Source of the DNA: Allobosea sp. CRIB-10
GTDB lineage: Bacteria; Pseudomonadota; Alphaproteobacteria; Rhizobiales; Beijerinckiaceae
Assembly: GCF_900112185.1 (NCBI RefSeq)
Contig: NZ_FOKP01000013.1
Location: forward strand, 99,758-163,757
Direction: 5' to 3'
DNA: 64,000 nt
The number at the start of each line of letters is the position of its first letter. The stretch's first letter is position 1. Below, piece by piece: positions 17,625 through 27,100 of the stretch. The position numbers and the translations under genes are program-made. The notes below the pieces were generated by a model that was given only the letters and a program-made list of their open reading frames with translations, did no database searches and was not told where the DNA came from.

Positions 17625-18512
17625 ATGAATTCCGATACCGGTTTCCGCCCCCTCTTCATCAGCGCCCGCGACGGGCTGAAGCTGCATGTCCGTGAATACG
17701 GGCCGCAGGCGGCCGCGGTGCTACCGATCATCTGCCTCGCCGGCCTGGCGCGCACCTCTGCCGATTTCCACGAGCTCGCGCTCGCCCTAGCCGAGGACGG
17801 GCCGCGGCGGGTGCTGGCGCTCGACTATCGCGGCCGCGGCCGTTCCGACTACGCCAAGGACTGGCACGACTACGATATCCGCGTCGAGCTCGACGATCTC
17901 ATGCAAGTGCTCGCGGCTACCGGCGTCGAGGAAGCCGTGTTCGTCGGCACCTCACGCGGCGGGCTCCTGACCATGGCGCTGGCGGCGGCACGCCCCGGAG
18001 CGATCCGCGGCGCCGTCCTCAATGATGTCGGCCCGGTGATCGATGCGCGCGGCCTGCTGCGCATCCGCGGCTATGTCGGAAAGCTGCCGACCCCGCGCAG
18101 CTTCGCCGAGGGCGCCGAGATCCTGAAACGACTCTCGGACCAGCAATTCCCGCTCTTCGGCGGGGCCGAATGGGAGATGATGGCGCGCCGGACCTGGACC
18201 GAGCGCAACGGCGCGCTGGTGCCGGACTATGATCCGCGCCTGCTGAAGACGCTGGAGGAGCTCGATCTCGAAGCCCCGCTGCCCGAGCTCTGGCCCTATT
18301 TCGCCGCGCTGAACCATGTCCCGGTGCTGGCGATCCGAGGCGAGAACTCCGATTTGCTGGCCGAGAAGACGCTGGAGGAGATGGGGCAGCGCCATCCGCG
18401 CTGCGAGACCTTCACCGCGCCGGGCCAGGGCCATGCGCCCCTGCTCGGCAGCAAAGACATGGTCCGCCGCATCAGCCGGCTGATCGCGAAGGCGGAGAAG
18501 CAGGCGGCTTAG
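17625..18512 (+). CDS. Alpha/beta hydrolase
   Basis: A 295-aa alpha/beta-hydrolase-fold enzyme. ALDYRGRGRSDY is the oxyanion-side strand, the nucleophile elbow is GTSRGG (Ser), and the C-terminal GQGHAPLL carries the catalytic His. The substrate class cannot be fixed, but it resembles esterases and haloalkane- or meta-cleavage-type hydrolases. The start at 17625 gives MNSDTGFRPLFISARDGL; more upstream in-frame codons lie in the intergenic repeat and are unlikely. Its TAG stop is the first triplet of repeat copy 2. Confidence 0.83.
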   Translation: MNSDTGFRPLFISARDGLKLHVREYGPQAAAVLPIICLAGLARTSADFHELALALAEDGPRRVLALDYRGRGRSDYAKDWHDYDIRVELDDLMQVLAATGVEEAVFVGTSRGGLLTMALAAARPGAIRGAVLNDVGPVIDARGLLRIRGYVGKLPTPRSFAEGAEILKRLSDQQFPLFGGAEWEMMARRTWTERNGALVPDYDPRLLKTLEELDLEAPLPELWPYFAALNHVPVLAIRGENSDLLAEKTLEEMGQRHPRCETFTAPGQGHAPLLGSKDMVRRISRLIAKAEKQAA

Positions 18513-18614
18513 AGCATTTTCGAGCGAAGTGGATACCGGTTCGCGTGAAGAAAATGCGATAAAACAAAGGTCTAGAGCATTTCCGTAATTCGGAGAAACA
18601 CGGAAATGCTCTAT
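18510..18614. repeat. 105-bp intergenic palindromic repeat, copy 2
   Basis: Same family as 10455-10559 and 49850-49954: TAGAGCATTTTCGAGCGAAG, conserved middle, then a hairpin with arms TCTAGAGCATTTCCG and CGGAAATGCTCTA. The loop half differs from copy 1 by compensating changes (TTTCCGTAATTCGG against TTTCGCGATTCG), which keeps the stem. Positions 18510-18512 are the stop of the hydrolase gene. Confidence 0.88.
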
Positions 18615-18716
18615 AACATCGGACCGAAAAGTGGAATCCACTTTTCGGAAGAATCCGATGCGATAACAATGTGATCGATCATCTTTATCGCGTCCGATCG
18701 GACGCGCGATGATCTA
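18615..18716. repeat. Second palindromic module joined to copy 2
   Basis: Directly abutting the 105-bp element is a module with a perfect hairpin, CCGAAAAGTGG-aat-CCACTTTTCGG (18623-18647). It is nested between ACATCGGA and TCCGATG, and is followed by an imperfect inverted repeat, GATCATCTTTATCGCGTCC with GGACGCGCGATGATC. This looks like a composite of two mobile palindromic units. Confidence 0.7.
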
Positions 18717-18737
18717 GCGGCTTCGTCCTTGTTCTCC

Positions 18738-18835
18738 GTCATGCTCGCCCTTGTGGCGAGCATCCACGTCTTGGACACCGGTCTCGACCGGCAGAGCGAA
18801 GATGTGGATGGTCGGGACAAGCCCGACCATGACGC
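18738..18835. repeat. Intergenic inverted repeat (about 98 bp)
   Basis: Left half CGTCATGCTCGCCCTTGTGG plus ATCCACGTCTTGGACACCG; right half CGAAGATGTGGATGG plus CGGGACAAGCCCGACCATGAC. The halves are inverted imperfect copies. With the two preceding modules it fills the 328-bp gene-free stretch 18513-18840. Confidence 0.65.
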
Positions 18836-18840
18836 GCAAC

Positions 18841-19857
18841 TCAGCGCTTCTTCTTGCGGCGCTTCGCCTTCATCGCACGCGAGTGCTCGGTCTCGCCGCC
18901 ACCCGCGAGGATTTTCGCCTCGGCCTGCCATTGCTCGGCGACATCGCGGCCCGGGAAGCCGGTGTGGTGGGCAAGGAAGCGCAATTCGTCCGGCCCCAGC
19001 GCAACGATCTGATCGAAATGCCAGATGCCGAGGCCGTTCAGCGTCTCGGCGATCGCCGGGCCGACACCGTCGATCAGGCCGAGATCGTCCGGCTTGCCGC
19101 CGCGCGCGCCCGGCAGGAGATTGCCCGGCCGCTTGCCTTCGAGCGCCGCGCCGGAGAGCCGAACCGTCGCCTCCGGCTCGACCGTCGTCGCGGTCCGCGC
19201 CAGCGCGGCCGCCTGCGCCACCCAATCCTCGCGCTCGATCCGGCCCGGAAAGGCGAGATAAGTGCCGACCCATCGAACGTTTTCGGGCGTCCAGGCGGCG
19301 ATCTGGCTGAAATGCCAGATGCCGAGCGCCTGCAGGCGCTCCTCGTTCTGCCGGCCGATGCCCTTGATCAGCTTGAGATCGTCGGCCTGCCCGCCGCGAG
19401 CGATCGCAAAGCCGGACGGGCGCTTGCCGGCGATGGCATCCTCACCCTCGACCTTCGGCATCGCTGCCGGCTCGGCGGGGGCCGTCCCGACAACGCTTTC
19501 CCGCGCGGTCGGCCCAGGCAGAGCCGGAGCAGGCTGGGGCAAGGCGAGGCGCGGCGACGGCGGCGCGAGTGCCGGCAGAACCTCGCCGGCCCGGCCAGCG
19601 AACAGCCCGCCGATCAGGCAGCCGGCGGCATAGGCCAGCAGATAGAGCAGCGCCGTCTCGATCCAGAACGCCGGCTGATCGTTGACGAGCCGGAACCAGA
19701 CCGGTGCCGCCAAGGCAGTCCAGAGGACGGCGAGACTCGCCATCGGCCCGGCGGCAGCGCCGCGCCGGCCGGCACCGAGTGTCAGCCAGCCGAAAACCAG
19801 GCCGATGGCGAAAGCGGCGAGGAGGAACCAGGCGAACTGGATCGCAAGATAGAGCAT
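18841..19857 (-). CDS. Membrane protein with two duplicated helix-hairpin-helix units
   Basis: 338 aa. The N-terminus has two or three transmembrane helices (about 1-25, 40-56, 65-88), then a Pro/Ala-rich linker (90-140). Two internal repeats follow, about 144-218 and 241-313. Each starts GKRP, runs through RGG, DDLxLIxGxG (helix-hairpin-helix core) and LxxLGIWHFxQI, and ends AFPGR or GFPGR. The second half resembles the NADH:ubiquinone-oxidoreductase-E/DUF4332-like HhH domains. The C-terminus is very basic (KAKRRKKKR). It lies 9 nt after the OmpA-like gene and is likely cotranscribed. Function unknown. Confidence 0.75.
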   Translation of the reverse strand: MLYLAIQFAWFLLAAFAIGLVFGWLTLGAGRRGAAAGPMASLAVLWTALAAPVWFRLVNDQPAFWIETALLYLLAYAAGCLIGGLFAGRAGEVLPALAPPSPRLALPQPAPALPGPTARESVVGTAPAEPAAMPKVEGEDAIAGKRPSGFAIARGGQADDLKLIKGIGRQNEERLQALGIWHFSQIAAWTPENVRWVGTYLAFPGRIEREDWVAQAAALARTATTVEPEATVRLSGAALEGKRPGNLLPGARGGKPDDLGLIDGVGPAIAETLNGLGIWHFDQIVALGPDELRFLAHHTGFPGRDVAEQWQAEAKILAGGGETEHSRAMKAKRRKKKR

Positions 19858-19866
19858 CGCCGCCCC

Positions 19867-22179
19867 CTATTTCGCCACGGTGAACTGGACGCGGCGGTTC
19901 TTCACGCGCGCATCGGGATCGCCATGGGCGACCAGCGGCCGGTCGGTTCCATACCCCCTGACCTCGAGCTGGGCCGGGCCAATGCCGCGGCGGATCAGCT
20001 CCTCGCGGACGCGCAGCGCCCGACGGTTCGACAGATCGAGATTATTGAAGCCGCTGCGCTCACCGTCGAGATTGGCATGGCCCTCGATGGTGACGCGCGA
20101 GGCCGGGCACTGCTTGAGGATGGCGGCGGCCTCGGTCATCGCGCGCTCGGTCACCGGGTCGAGCGTGACGACCGCCGTGCCCTGGCCGAACATCACATAA
20201 TAGCGCTGGGTCAGCGCATCGAGCTCGTTCTGGCAGGTGCTCGGCGGATCGATGACGCAGCCGGTCTGGCGCATGCCGATCTCGGCCTTGCCAGCGAAGC
20301 CGTCGGGCAGGCCGCTCGCCAGATTGGTCTCGACCTCGTCGCGGATCAGCGCCCGGCAGGTCAGCCCACGCACATTGACCTCGCGATCGACCACGCTGGC
20401 CGAGCCCAGATCAAGCCGTAGCAGGTCCTGAACCACCCCGCGCGCCGCCACTCCGAATCCGGTCGGCGCCGCCGGCAGGATCTCGGTTTCGTCGCTGACG
20501 CGCCCGCGCAAGGGCGAAGCCTCGATCAAGGCCGCAATCGCGTCCTTGGCCGCAGCATCGGGCAGATAGCCGCCCAGATAGCCACCGGATTTGTCGATCG
20601 AAGCGGTGAAACCATAGCTGCGCAGGGCGAGCAGCGGCCGGCCCGAGAGCGAGAGCCCTGCCGGCAGCGCCTTGCCCTTGAGCGCATCCTCCAAAACCTG
20701 CCAGCCAGCCTTGTCCGCCGCAGCACCGGTGAGGCTGAGCGCGGAACCGGCCAGCGAGACGCTGCCTTGCGCCATCCTGCCGAGGAGCCCGAGGGCGTAA
20801 CGGGTCGCCTCACCATAATCGGGGCCGCCGCGCGGCACAGCTTCGACCACAGTCCGATCGACGACCTCGCCGCCGGATAGCGCTGCGCGCGCCGCCTCCA
20901 GGACAGCCGCCTTGGCCGCAGCATCGGGCGCGACACCGGACAGGACGATACCGTTTTCGGATTTTTCCGCACGCCATTGCAGCGGCCGCGGCGCTGTGCG
21001 TGGCGCAGGCTGCGGCTCGATGGTCGTAGCCGGGCCAGGCGTGACTGGGGCTGGATTGGCCGGTGCCGGCATGCTCGGCGCCGCCGAATCGGCTGGCGGC
21101 GCATTGGTCGATGGCGCCGGCGCCGGCTCGCTCTTCGGCGCCGGCGGCTGAGGCGGGCAGGCGATGCTGGCGAGCGCGACGGAATCGGGGCCGTCGCCCT
21201 GTGCGATGTTCAACTTCAACGCCTCGCAGGCCTCGTAGCTCTCCGGTCCCTGCCCGGAGATGCGATAGGCGTCGCCCTCGATCTCGGTCTTGCCACTGCG
21301 CAGGCGGGCGAGATCGGCGATGGCACGTGTCACCCTGGCCGCGAAGGCTGGCGGCTCGCCGGCCGCCGGCAGCATGCGGTCGCTCACCGCGCCGGCCGCG
21401 GGAAAAGCGCGCCCGAGCAGCGCCGTGATCTCGCGGCGCATCGCGTCGGATGGATAGTGGCCGGTGACCGAGACCGATCCGGAGGCATCCTTCTCGGCGC
21501 TCCAGCGATAAGGCGCCACCGTTGGCGGGCTGAGCGTGCAATCGACGCGGGTGAAGCCCTGGGGAGCGGCCAAAGAGGCCCTCTCGCGCAGGGATACGAA
21601 GCTCTGCGGTGTCGCGGCGGTGCCCTCGACGCAATAGCGGGAATCGTCGAGCGCGACCTTGCCGGCAGAGAGTTGGCCGAGATCGCGCATCAGTAAGCCG
21701 GCCAGATCGGCGAAACCGACCGGCGCGCCGAATGCGATCTTCTGCTGATCGTCGATCCGCAGTCCCGGCCCCAGAGCCCGCGCCGCGCCAAGTATCGCCA
21801 ATGCGGTGGCTTCGTCCGGCACGAAGCCCGCGAGCGTCACGAGCCCCCCCTGCCGTGCCGCCGACCAGCTATAGGGCCTTTGCGCGATGACCTGAGTCAG
21901 GCCGCCGAGCACGCGCCGGACGCCGAATTCCGACTGAAGCTGTGCCAGCGCCTTGTTGGCGCCGTCGGACGTGACCGCCTCACCATCGAGATAGACATCG
22001 CGGCCGCTGATTCTGACAGATATCCCGCGCGCGCCGGACGCCGCTCCCGCGACCGCGCTTGCCGCAAGCGCCCTCGCCTCGATATCGCGCCTGATCGACT
22101 CGGTGTGCAGCACGTTGGCGGACGCCCAGACCAGGGCGACCGGAACGAGCCCCCAGAGCCAACCGGCGTGCCGCACCAT
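19867..22179 (-). CDS. OmpA-family protein with repeated BON-like domains
   Basis: About 770 aa. An N-terminal membrane anchor (AGWLWGLVPVALVWASANVL) is followed by several repeats of a BON-like alpha/beta unit, each with a YxWSAxxxxxxVxLxGxxPxxxxR core. A Pro/Ala-rich spacer lies around 365-410. The C-terminal OmpA domain (RVTIEGHANLDGE, LSNRRALRVREELIRRGI, VRGYGTDRPL, NRRVQF) should bind peptidoglycan. Start at 22179 (MVRHAGWLW) chosen; a TTG at 22203 is possible. First gene of a two-gene operon with the HhH membrane protein. Probably structural in the envelope. Confidence 0.82.
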   Translation of the reverse strand: MVRHAGWLWGLVPVALVWASANVLHTESIRRDIEARALAASAVAGAASGARGISVRISGRDVYLDGEAVTSDGANKALAQLQSEFGVRRVLGGLTQVIAQRPYSWSAARQGGLVTLAGFVPDEATALAILGAARALGPGLRIDDQQKIAFGAPVGFADLAGLLMRDLGQLSAGKVALDDSRYCVEGTAATPQSFVSLRERASLAAPQGFTRVDCTLSPPTVAPYRWSAEKDASGSVSVTGHYPSDAMRREITALLGRAFPAAGAVSDRMLPAAGEPPAFAARVTRAIADLARLRSGKTEIEGDAYRISGQGPESYEACEALKLNIAQGDGPDSVALASIACPPQPPAPKSEPAPAPSTNAPPADSAAPSMPAPANPAPVTPGPATTIEPQPAPRTAPRPLQWRAEKSENGIVLSGVAPDAAAKAAVLEAARAALSGGEVVDRTVVEAVPRGGPDYGEATRYALGLLGRMAQGSVSLAGSALSLTGAAADKAGWQVLEDALKGKALPAGLSLSGRPLLALRSYGFTASIDKSGGYLGGYLPDAAAKDAIAALIEASPLRGRVSDETEILPAAPTGFGVAARGVVQDLLRLDLGSASVVDREVNVRGLTCRALIRDEVETNLASGLPDGFAGKAEIGMRQTGCVIDPPSTCQNELDALTQRYYVMFGQGTAVVTLDPVTERAMTEAAAILKQCPASRVTIEGHANLDGERSGFNNLDLSNRRALRVREELIRRGIGPAQLEVRGYGTDRPLVAHGDPDARVKNRRVQFTVAK

Positions 22180-22339
22180 GCCGAAAATCCCGTCTTGTCC
22201 CAAGGACCGCTAGCGCCGAATCCGGACGCTCGCAACCGCTTGCAATCACGCCCCATCGCGGCCCCAAGTCAAGCAAGGGGCCGATCCGCCATTGCGACAG
22301 TCAGATGATGTTTCGACGAGGCAAGGCCCGCAGCAAACG

Positions 22340-22365
22340 AAAAAAGCCCCGGGTTTCCCCGGGGC
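22340..22365 (-). terminator. Rho-independent terminator of the porin gene
   Basis: On the minus strand, GCCCCGGG-gaaa-CCCGGGGC (8-bp perfect stem, 4-nt loop) is followed by TTTTTT. It lies about 25 nt beyond the porin stop codon. This is the clearest intrinsic terminator in the window and fits a highly expressed outer-membrane protein. Confidence 0.92.
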
Positions 22366-22390
22366 TTCTCTTGAACGATCGGACGATCGA

Positions 22391-23776
22391 TCAGAAGTCG
22401 CGCTGGATGCGGAGGCGGCCAGCCCAAGCATCGTCGTTCTTGATGCCGACGCCGACGATGCGGTTGCCCGCGTTGTTGACGGCCAGAACGCGCGAGGCGA
22501 GCTCAGTGCGGGTGTAGAGCACTTCGACACCGATATCGAGACCCGAAACCGGCGACCAGATCAGGTTACCAGCGACGATGAACTCCTTCGGATCAAGCGG
22601 GCGAATCGCAGCGCCAGGAGCGTAGAAACCAGCCGGGGCCAGATAGCCGAGCTTGATTTCCGAGTACGAGCCGTAGAGCTCCGAACGCAGCTGCGGGGTC
22701 CAGAAGTGACGCAGACCGGCGACGATCGACCAGCCGGTCGAGCTCTTCGTGTTCCCGAGCACCGACACACCGATGTCGCCGATCAGGAGCTGGTTCGCAG
22801 TAGTCGCCGAAGCGAGACGGCCCGGACCGATCTGACCACCCCAGCCGAGATAGCCGAGAGCGCCGTCGGCATAGGCGGCCTGCAGGAACAGGTGATCGCC
22901 AGCCGCGAGCATCGGCAGGTTGATCTTCACACCACCCTGGATGGCGAAGCCATACTCGTCGGCGCTGCCCTGCGTCAGGACACCGGCCGCGTTGAAGGTC
23001 GAGAGAACCTTGCGCTGGGTGAGAGCACCCGACAGCTGAGCGGAACCCCAGCCCTGATCGACGCGCAGCGAGGCGACGACGTCCGGGAAGTCCTGACCGC
23101 CGAGAACCAGACCAGTGCCGGTAAAGCGGCCGAACGCGCCGTTCTCACGGACACCGGTACCGGTGTTGCGATCTTCGAGCGAGATCGTGGCCGAGAAGCC
23201 CGAACCGAAGGTGGCGGTGTAGGCCAACAGGTTCAGACGCGAGTCAGCCGTACGCAGCGTCGAGAAGCCGAAGTCGTTCGCGTAGAAGTCGAAGAACGAC
23301 TGGGCGCGACCAGCGGTGATCGGGCCGAACTGGACGAAGGCCAGATCGAGGTTCGACGCAGTGGTGGCGCCGGTGTTGCGGCCGGTACCCGGGGCGATGA
23401 CGCCCTGGTTGCCGTTGGTCGTGCCACCGTAGAAGCCCGAGCTGACGGTCAGCTCGTAGCGGAAGAAGGTACGCAGCGTGCCATAGGCGGTCGCGGTGCG
23501 GGCGTCGACGTTCAGACGACCGCGCGAGCGGGTGCCGTAAGCGTCCTGGCCGCTGCCGTAGCGGGTGCCGACCGTGTACTCAGCACGGACACGACCACCA
23601 ACGCGAAGGCAGGTGTCGGTGCCCGGGATGTAGAAGAAGCCCGCGCCATAAGCGGAGCAAACGCGAACGTACTCGACCGGAGCGGCCTTCCGCGAAGGAA
23701 GGTCGGCGGCCTGAGCCCCGGCAACCGCGGCGATGCCGGCGGCGGAACCGAGGAGGAGGCTCTTGACGAGCTTCAT
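22391..23776 (-). CDS. Rhizobiales-type outer-membrane porin
   Basis: A 461-aa trimeric-type beta-barrel porin (porin_2 family). The signal peptide (MKLVKSLLLGSAAGIAAVAG, then AQA cleavage) is followed by ADLPSRKAAPVEYVRVCSAYG and the two conserved Cys-containing segments VCSAYGAGFFYIPGTDTCLRVGGRVR. The chain alternates hydrophobic and polar residues and ends in Phe. A textbook GGAGG site precedes the ATG at 23776. Codon use is visibly more biased than its neighbours, fitting high expression. Strong terminator downstream. Confidence 0.94.
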   Translation of the reverse strand: MKLVKSLLLGSAAGIAAVAGAQAADLPSRKAAPVEYVRVCSAYGAGFFYIPGTDTCLRVGGRVRAEYTVGTRYGSGQDAYGTRSRGRLNVDARTATAYGTLRTFFRYELTVSSGFYGGTTNGNQGVIAPGTGRNTGATTASNLDLAFVQFGPITAGRAQSFFDFYANDFGFSTLRTADSRLNLLAYTATFGSGFSATISLEDRNTGTGVRENGAFGRFTGTGLVLGGQDFPDVVASLRVDQGWGSAQLSGALTQRKVLSTFNAAGVLTQGSADEYGFAIQGGVKINLPMLAAGDHLFLQAAYADGALGYLGWGGQIGPGRLASATTANQLLIGDIGVSVLGNTKSSTGWSIVAGLRHFWTPQLRSELYGSYSEIKLGYLAPAGFYAPGAAIRPLDPKEFIVAGNLIWSPVSGLDIGVEVLYTRTELASRVLAVNNAGNRIVGVGIKNDDAWAGRLRIQRDF

Positions 23777-24163
23777 TTGATTACCTCCAAAAGAGTTTCG
23801 AGACCCTCGGGCGTCGGCGCGTTCCAATCCGGTGGCCCCAGGAGACCTGTCCGGCGAACCCGCTTATTCCCGGTCTTTCGCCCGCGTCCCCGAACCGTTC
23901 GGAGGCGAAGACGAAAAACAGCGACCGGGAACGTCCCGCCGCACAGTCACCATTACGAATGCCCGGCCTCCGATCAACCACGATCACGCCACAGTCCCCA
24001 TCCCAGACCCGCTTTGCCCCCCGGTGTTGCAACCGAGCCACGCTTTGACCGGCGAACTTAAGAGAGCGTTAACCGCATAGGGTGGTTTGCGGGCTTCCGG
24101 AGCCGTCCGTTCGTCGTCCTGACCGCGAATCTGCGGCGTCATCCCGGCGCTTGAGTCGGGACG
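23777..24163. other. Gene-free region upstream of the porin gene
   Basis: About 387 bp between the porin start and the end of tamB. It should contain the porin promoter and a long 5' leader. No coding sequence, RNA gene or repeat is convincing here. A GTTAAC-containing AT-richer patch at about 24060-24080 is the most promoter-like part, but I cannot fix -35 and -10 boxes. Confidence 0.45.
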
Positions 24164-27100
24164 TCAGTATTCCCACTCGGCGCCGACACCGACCGCGGCA
24201 CTGCCGTCGGCATTGGTTTCGGCCTGGAGCTTCAGGCGGCGGGTCACGTCGATGCCGACCGAGACGCCGCTGTCCTCCGGCTTGGCGCCGGCCTTCACCC
24301 CGAGGGTGATATTGTCCGAGACCGCGCGGGAGACGCCGACCGTCGGGCCGCCCGGCCCCATCTGCACATCGAGGTTGTCGACGCCGAGCGAGCGGCGGAT
24401 GCGCTCGAAGACATCGTCGCCGCCGGCGCCCGAGAACTGGGCCGCGGTCTGCGCGAGCTGCAGCGCCTGGAAAGGAGAGAGCGAGCCGGACGCACGGGCG
24501 AAGAGCAGGCGCGAGAGCACCTCGTCCGGCGGCAGCTCGGGAGAGGAGGTGAAGGTGAACTCAGGCGCAGAAGCCTCGCCGGACACGATGATCCGCGCGG
24601 TGACATCGGCGGCGCGGGTCTCGGCGACGAAGTCGAGCGTCGGAATGACACCGCCGGAGAAGGTGATGCGGCCCTTGCTGAAGTCGAGGCGCTGGCTGGC
24701 GAGATTGAGGCGTCCGCGCCGGAGCTCGAAGCCACCGGACAGCGCCGGCGCAGCCGAGGTGCCGCCGACGCGCAGGTCGCCGCCAAGCTCGGCATCGATT
24801 CCCCGTCCCCGGATGAAGACGCGGCCCGGCGCCGAGACGGTGATGTCGAGCACGGCATCGAAGGCCGGCGCGCGGGCTCCCTTGCGATTCGCGACGGCGC
24901 GCGCCCGGCGCTCGGCGGCAAGGCGGGCGGCCGCCTGGCCCTTGGCGTTGACATGGCGGATGCCATCGACCGGCCGCGAGCTCGACGGCAGGCGATCCGG
25001 CACCGAGACCTCGATGGTGACGACATTGACGCGTCCGGCGATGCGCGGCCGCTGCGCCAGCGGGCCGGCGAGGTCGAGGTTGAGATCGGTGACCACACGG
25101 ACCAGCCCGCTGTCGACGAGCTGGGCGCGCTTGCCCTCGATGCGAATCGTGCCGGGGAAGCCGGCCTGCGGATCGAGCTTCACGTTGCCACGAGCCGAAA
25201 GCGTGCCGTTGCCGGGCGTCTGCGCGGCGAAGCGCTCGATGACGAGTTCTGGCCCGTTGGCCGCGACGCGCGCCTCGATGCCGGTCAGCTTCACGCCCTG
25301 GAGCGCGTCGCTGAAGCTGCCGCCGGACAGTGTCGCGCCGCCGGAGAGGCGCGGCGCGGCAAGCGTACCGCCGGCACGCAGGTCGAGCGCAAGCTGGCCG
25401 GTCAAGCGTCGGCCGTCGGCTGCGAGCTGGGCGTTGGCGAGCTGAGCGTCGGCTTTTCCCTGTATCGAGAGGTCGAGCGCGCCGTCGCCGCCGAGCGGCG
25501 CCCTGCCCTTGGCCGTCAGGCTGACGAAGCGGCCGGCATTCAGGCTGGCGTCGAGGCTGGTGTGGCGGCCATCGAGCGCGCCCTGCCCCGTGATCTCGAT
25601 CGGCGGCAGACCGGCGGAGCGGGTCTGCGGCGCGACGAGGCGGGCGATACGCAGGCGCCAGGGACCGGTCGGCGCCTCGGGCGTGCCCTTGATCGTCGCC
25701 TCGGCATCAAGCGTGCCTGAAAGGTCAAGAGTAGGCGAAGCGAGGCGAACGGCCGAGAGCGGCACGTTCTGCGCGGCAAAGCGCAGGTCGAGTGCCTTGC
25801 CGGCCTCGCCGTCGAGCGTGATCCGGCCACCGTCGAGCGCGATGGCGAGATCGCGGATCGCGACGCCACCATCGATCGCGGTGAAGCTCGCGGGCTTGGC
25901 CAGCGCGATGCGGCGGCCGTCGCGGGTCGCGGTGAAGCTGGCGAGATCGAAACGCAAGGGATCGGCGACAGAGAGCCGGCCCTTCGAGGCGAGCGAGAAA
26001 CCGCGCGCCGTGGCGTCGAGGCTGATGTCGCTGACGTCGGCGGCGCCCTTGGAGACGAGGCGGATCGCGCTCACCGGCTCGCCGGCGATGACGGCGCGGT
26101 CGACCTGCACGTTGCCATTGATCAGCGGCTTGCGCAGCGCATCGACGATGGCGACATCGGCATCGAGCCGATCGAGCGAAAGGCTCGGCGCGACAAGCTT
26201 CTGCGCGCTGGCCTTCAGATTCAGATTCTGGCCGCCGGTCGGGCGCGCCAGCGTCACGTCGGCTTCGATCCGGCCGCCAAGCTTGGCGAGCGCCAGCGCC
26301 GAGAGATCGTCGAGATTGCGGGCTGCGAGCTTGAGATTGCCCTCGGCCAGATTGGAGGCGTCGAGATCGAGCGCGCCGTTCAGCGTGACCGAGCCAATGG
26401 CAATGTCGAGCTGTGGCAGCGCCCAGCCGCCGGGGTCGCGCTTGGCAAAGCGCAGGGCGCCGCTCGCTGGCCGACCGTCGACCTCGCCAGAGAGCGTGGC
26501 GTCACCGGAGAGTGCGCCCTGCAGATCGCGCAGGCTGGCGTCGAGCGCGAGGCGCGGCACCGGCCGGCCGAGCGCGGTCGCGTTGGTGATGCCCGCCTTC
26601 AGCGTCGCGTCGAGCTTGTCGAGCGGGCCGGTCAGCGTCGCGTCGAATGCGCCCTGCCCTGAGAGTTTCGGATCGGCCCGGCGCAGATCGGGAATCGCGA
26701 TGTTGGCCTTCAGGCTCGAGCCCTGGGCGCCGAGCGCGCCGTCGGCCGTGGCCGCGACATGGGTTCCGGCGATTCGCAGGCCGTTGACGACGAGGCCGCC
26801 GCTGCCGGGCACTCTGATCTCGCCGCCGAGCGAAAGCTTGCCGGCGAGCAGGCGGTCGAGCGCCTCCTGGCCGAGCGTCAGCGACTCGGCGCCGCCATCG
26901 AGCTTGACGGCGTAGAGCCGCTTCTTCGGCTCGGCGTCGACATTGGCGGCGACCGTGGCGGAACCCTTGAGCGGGCGGCCGGCGAGCGTGCTGAGCCGGG
27001 AAAGATCCGGCAGCCGCGCCTCGACCTTGCCGAGGATGCGAGCCGGCCCAAGCTGACCGGCATAGCCGAGCTCGGCACCGCCGAAGGCTAGCTTCAGCGT

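Noticed and set aside
22292..24061. Open frame of about 590 codons opposite the porin gene
   Set aside because: Shadow caused by the strong codon bias of the porin; it includes the terminator hairpin and no domain.
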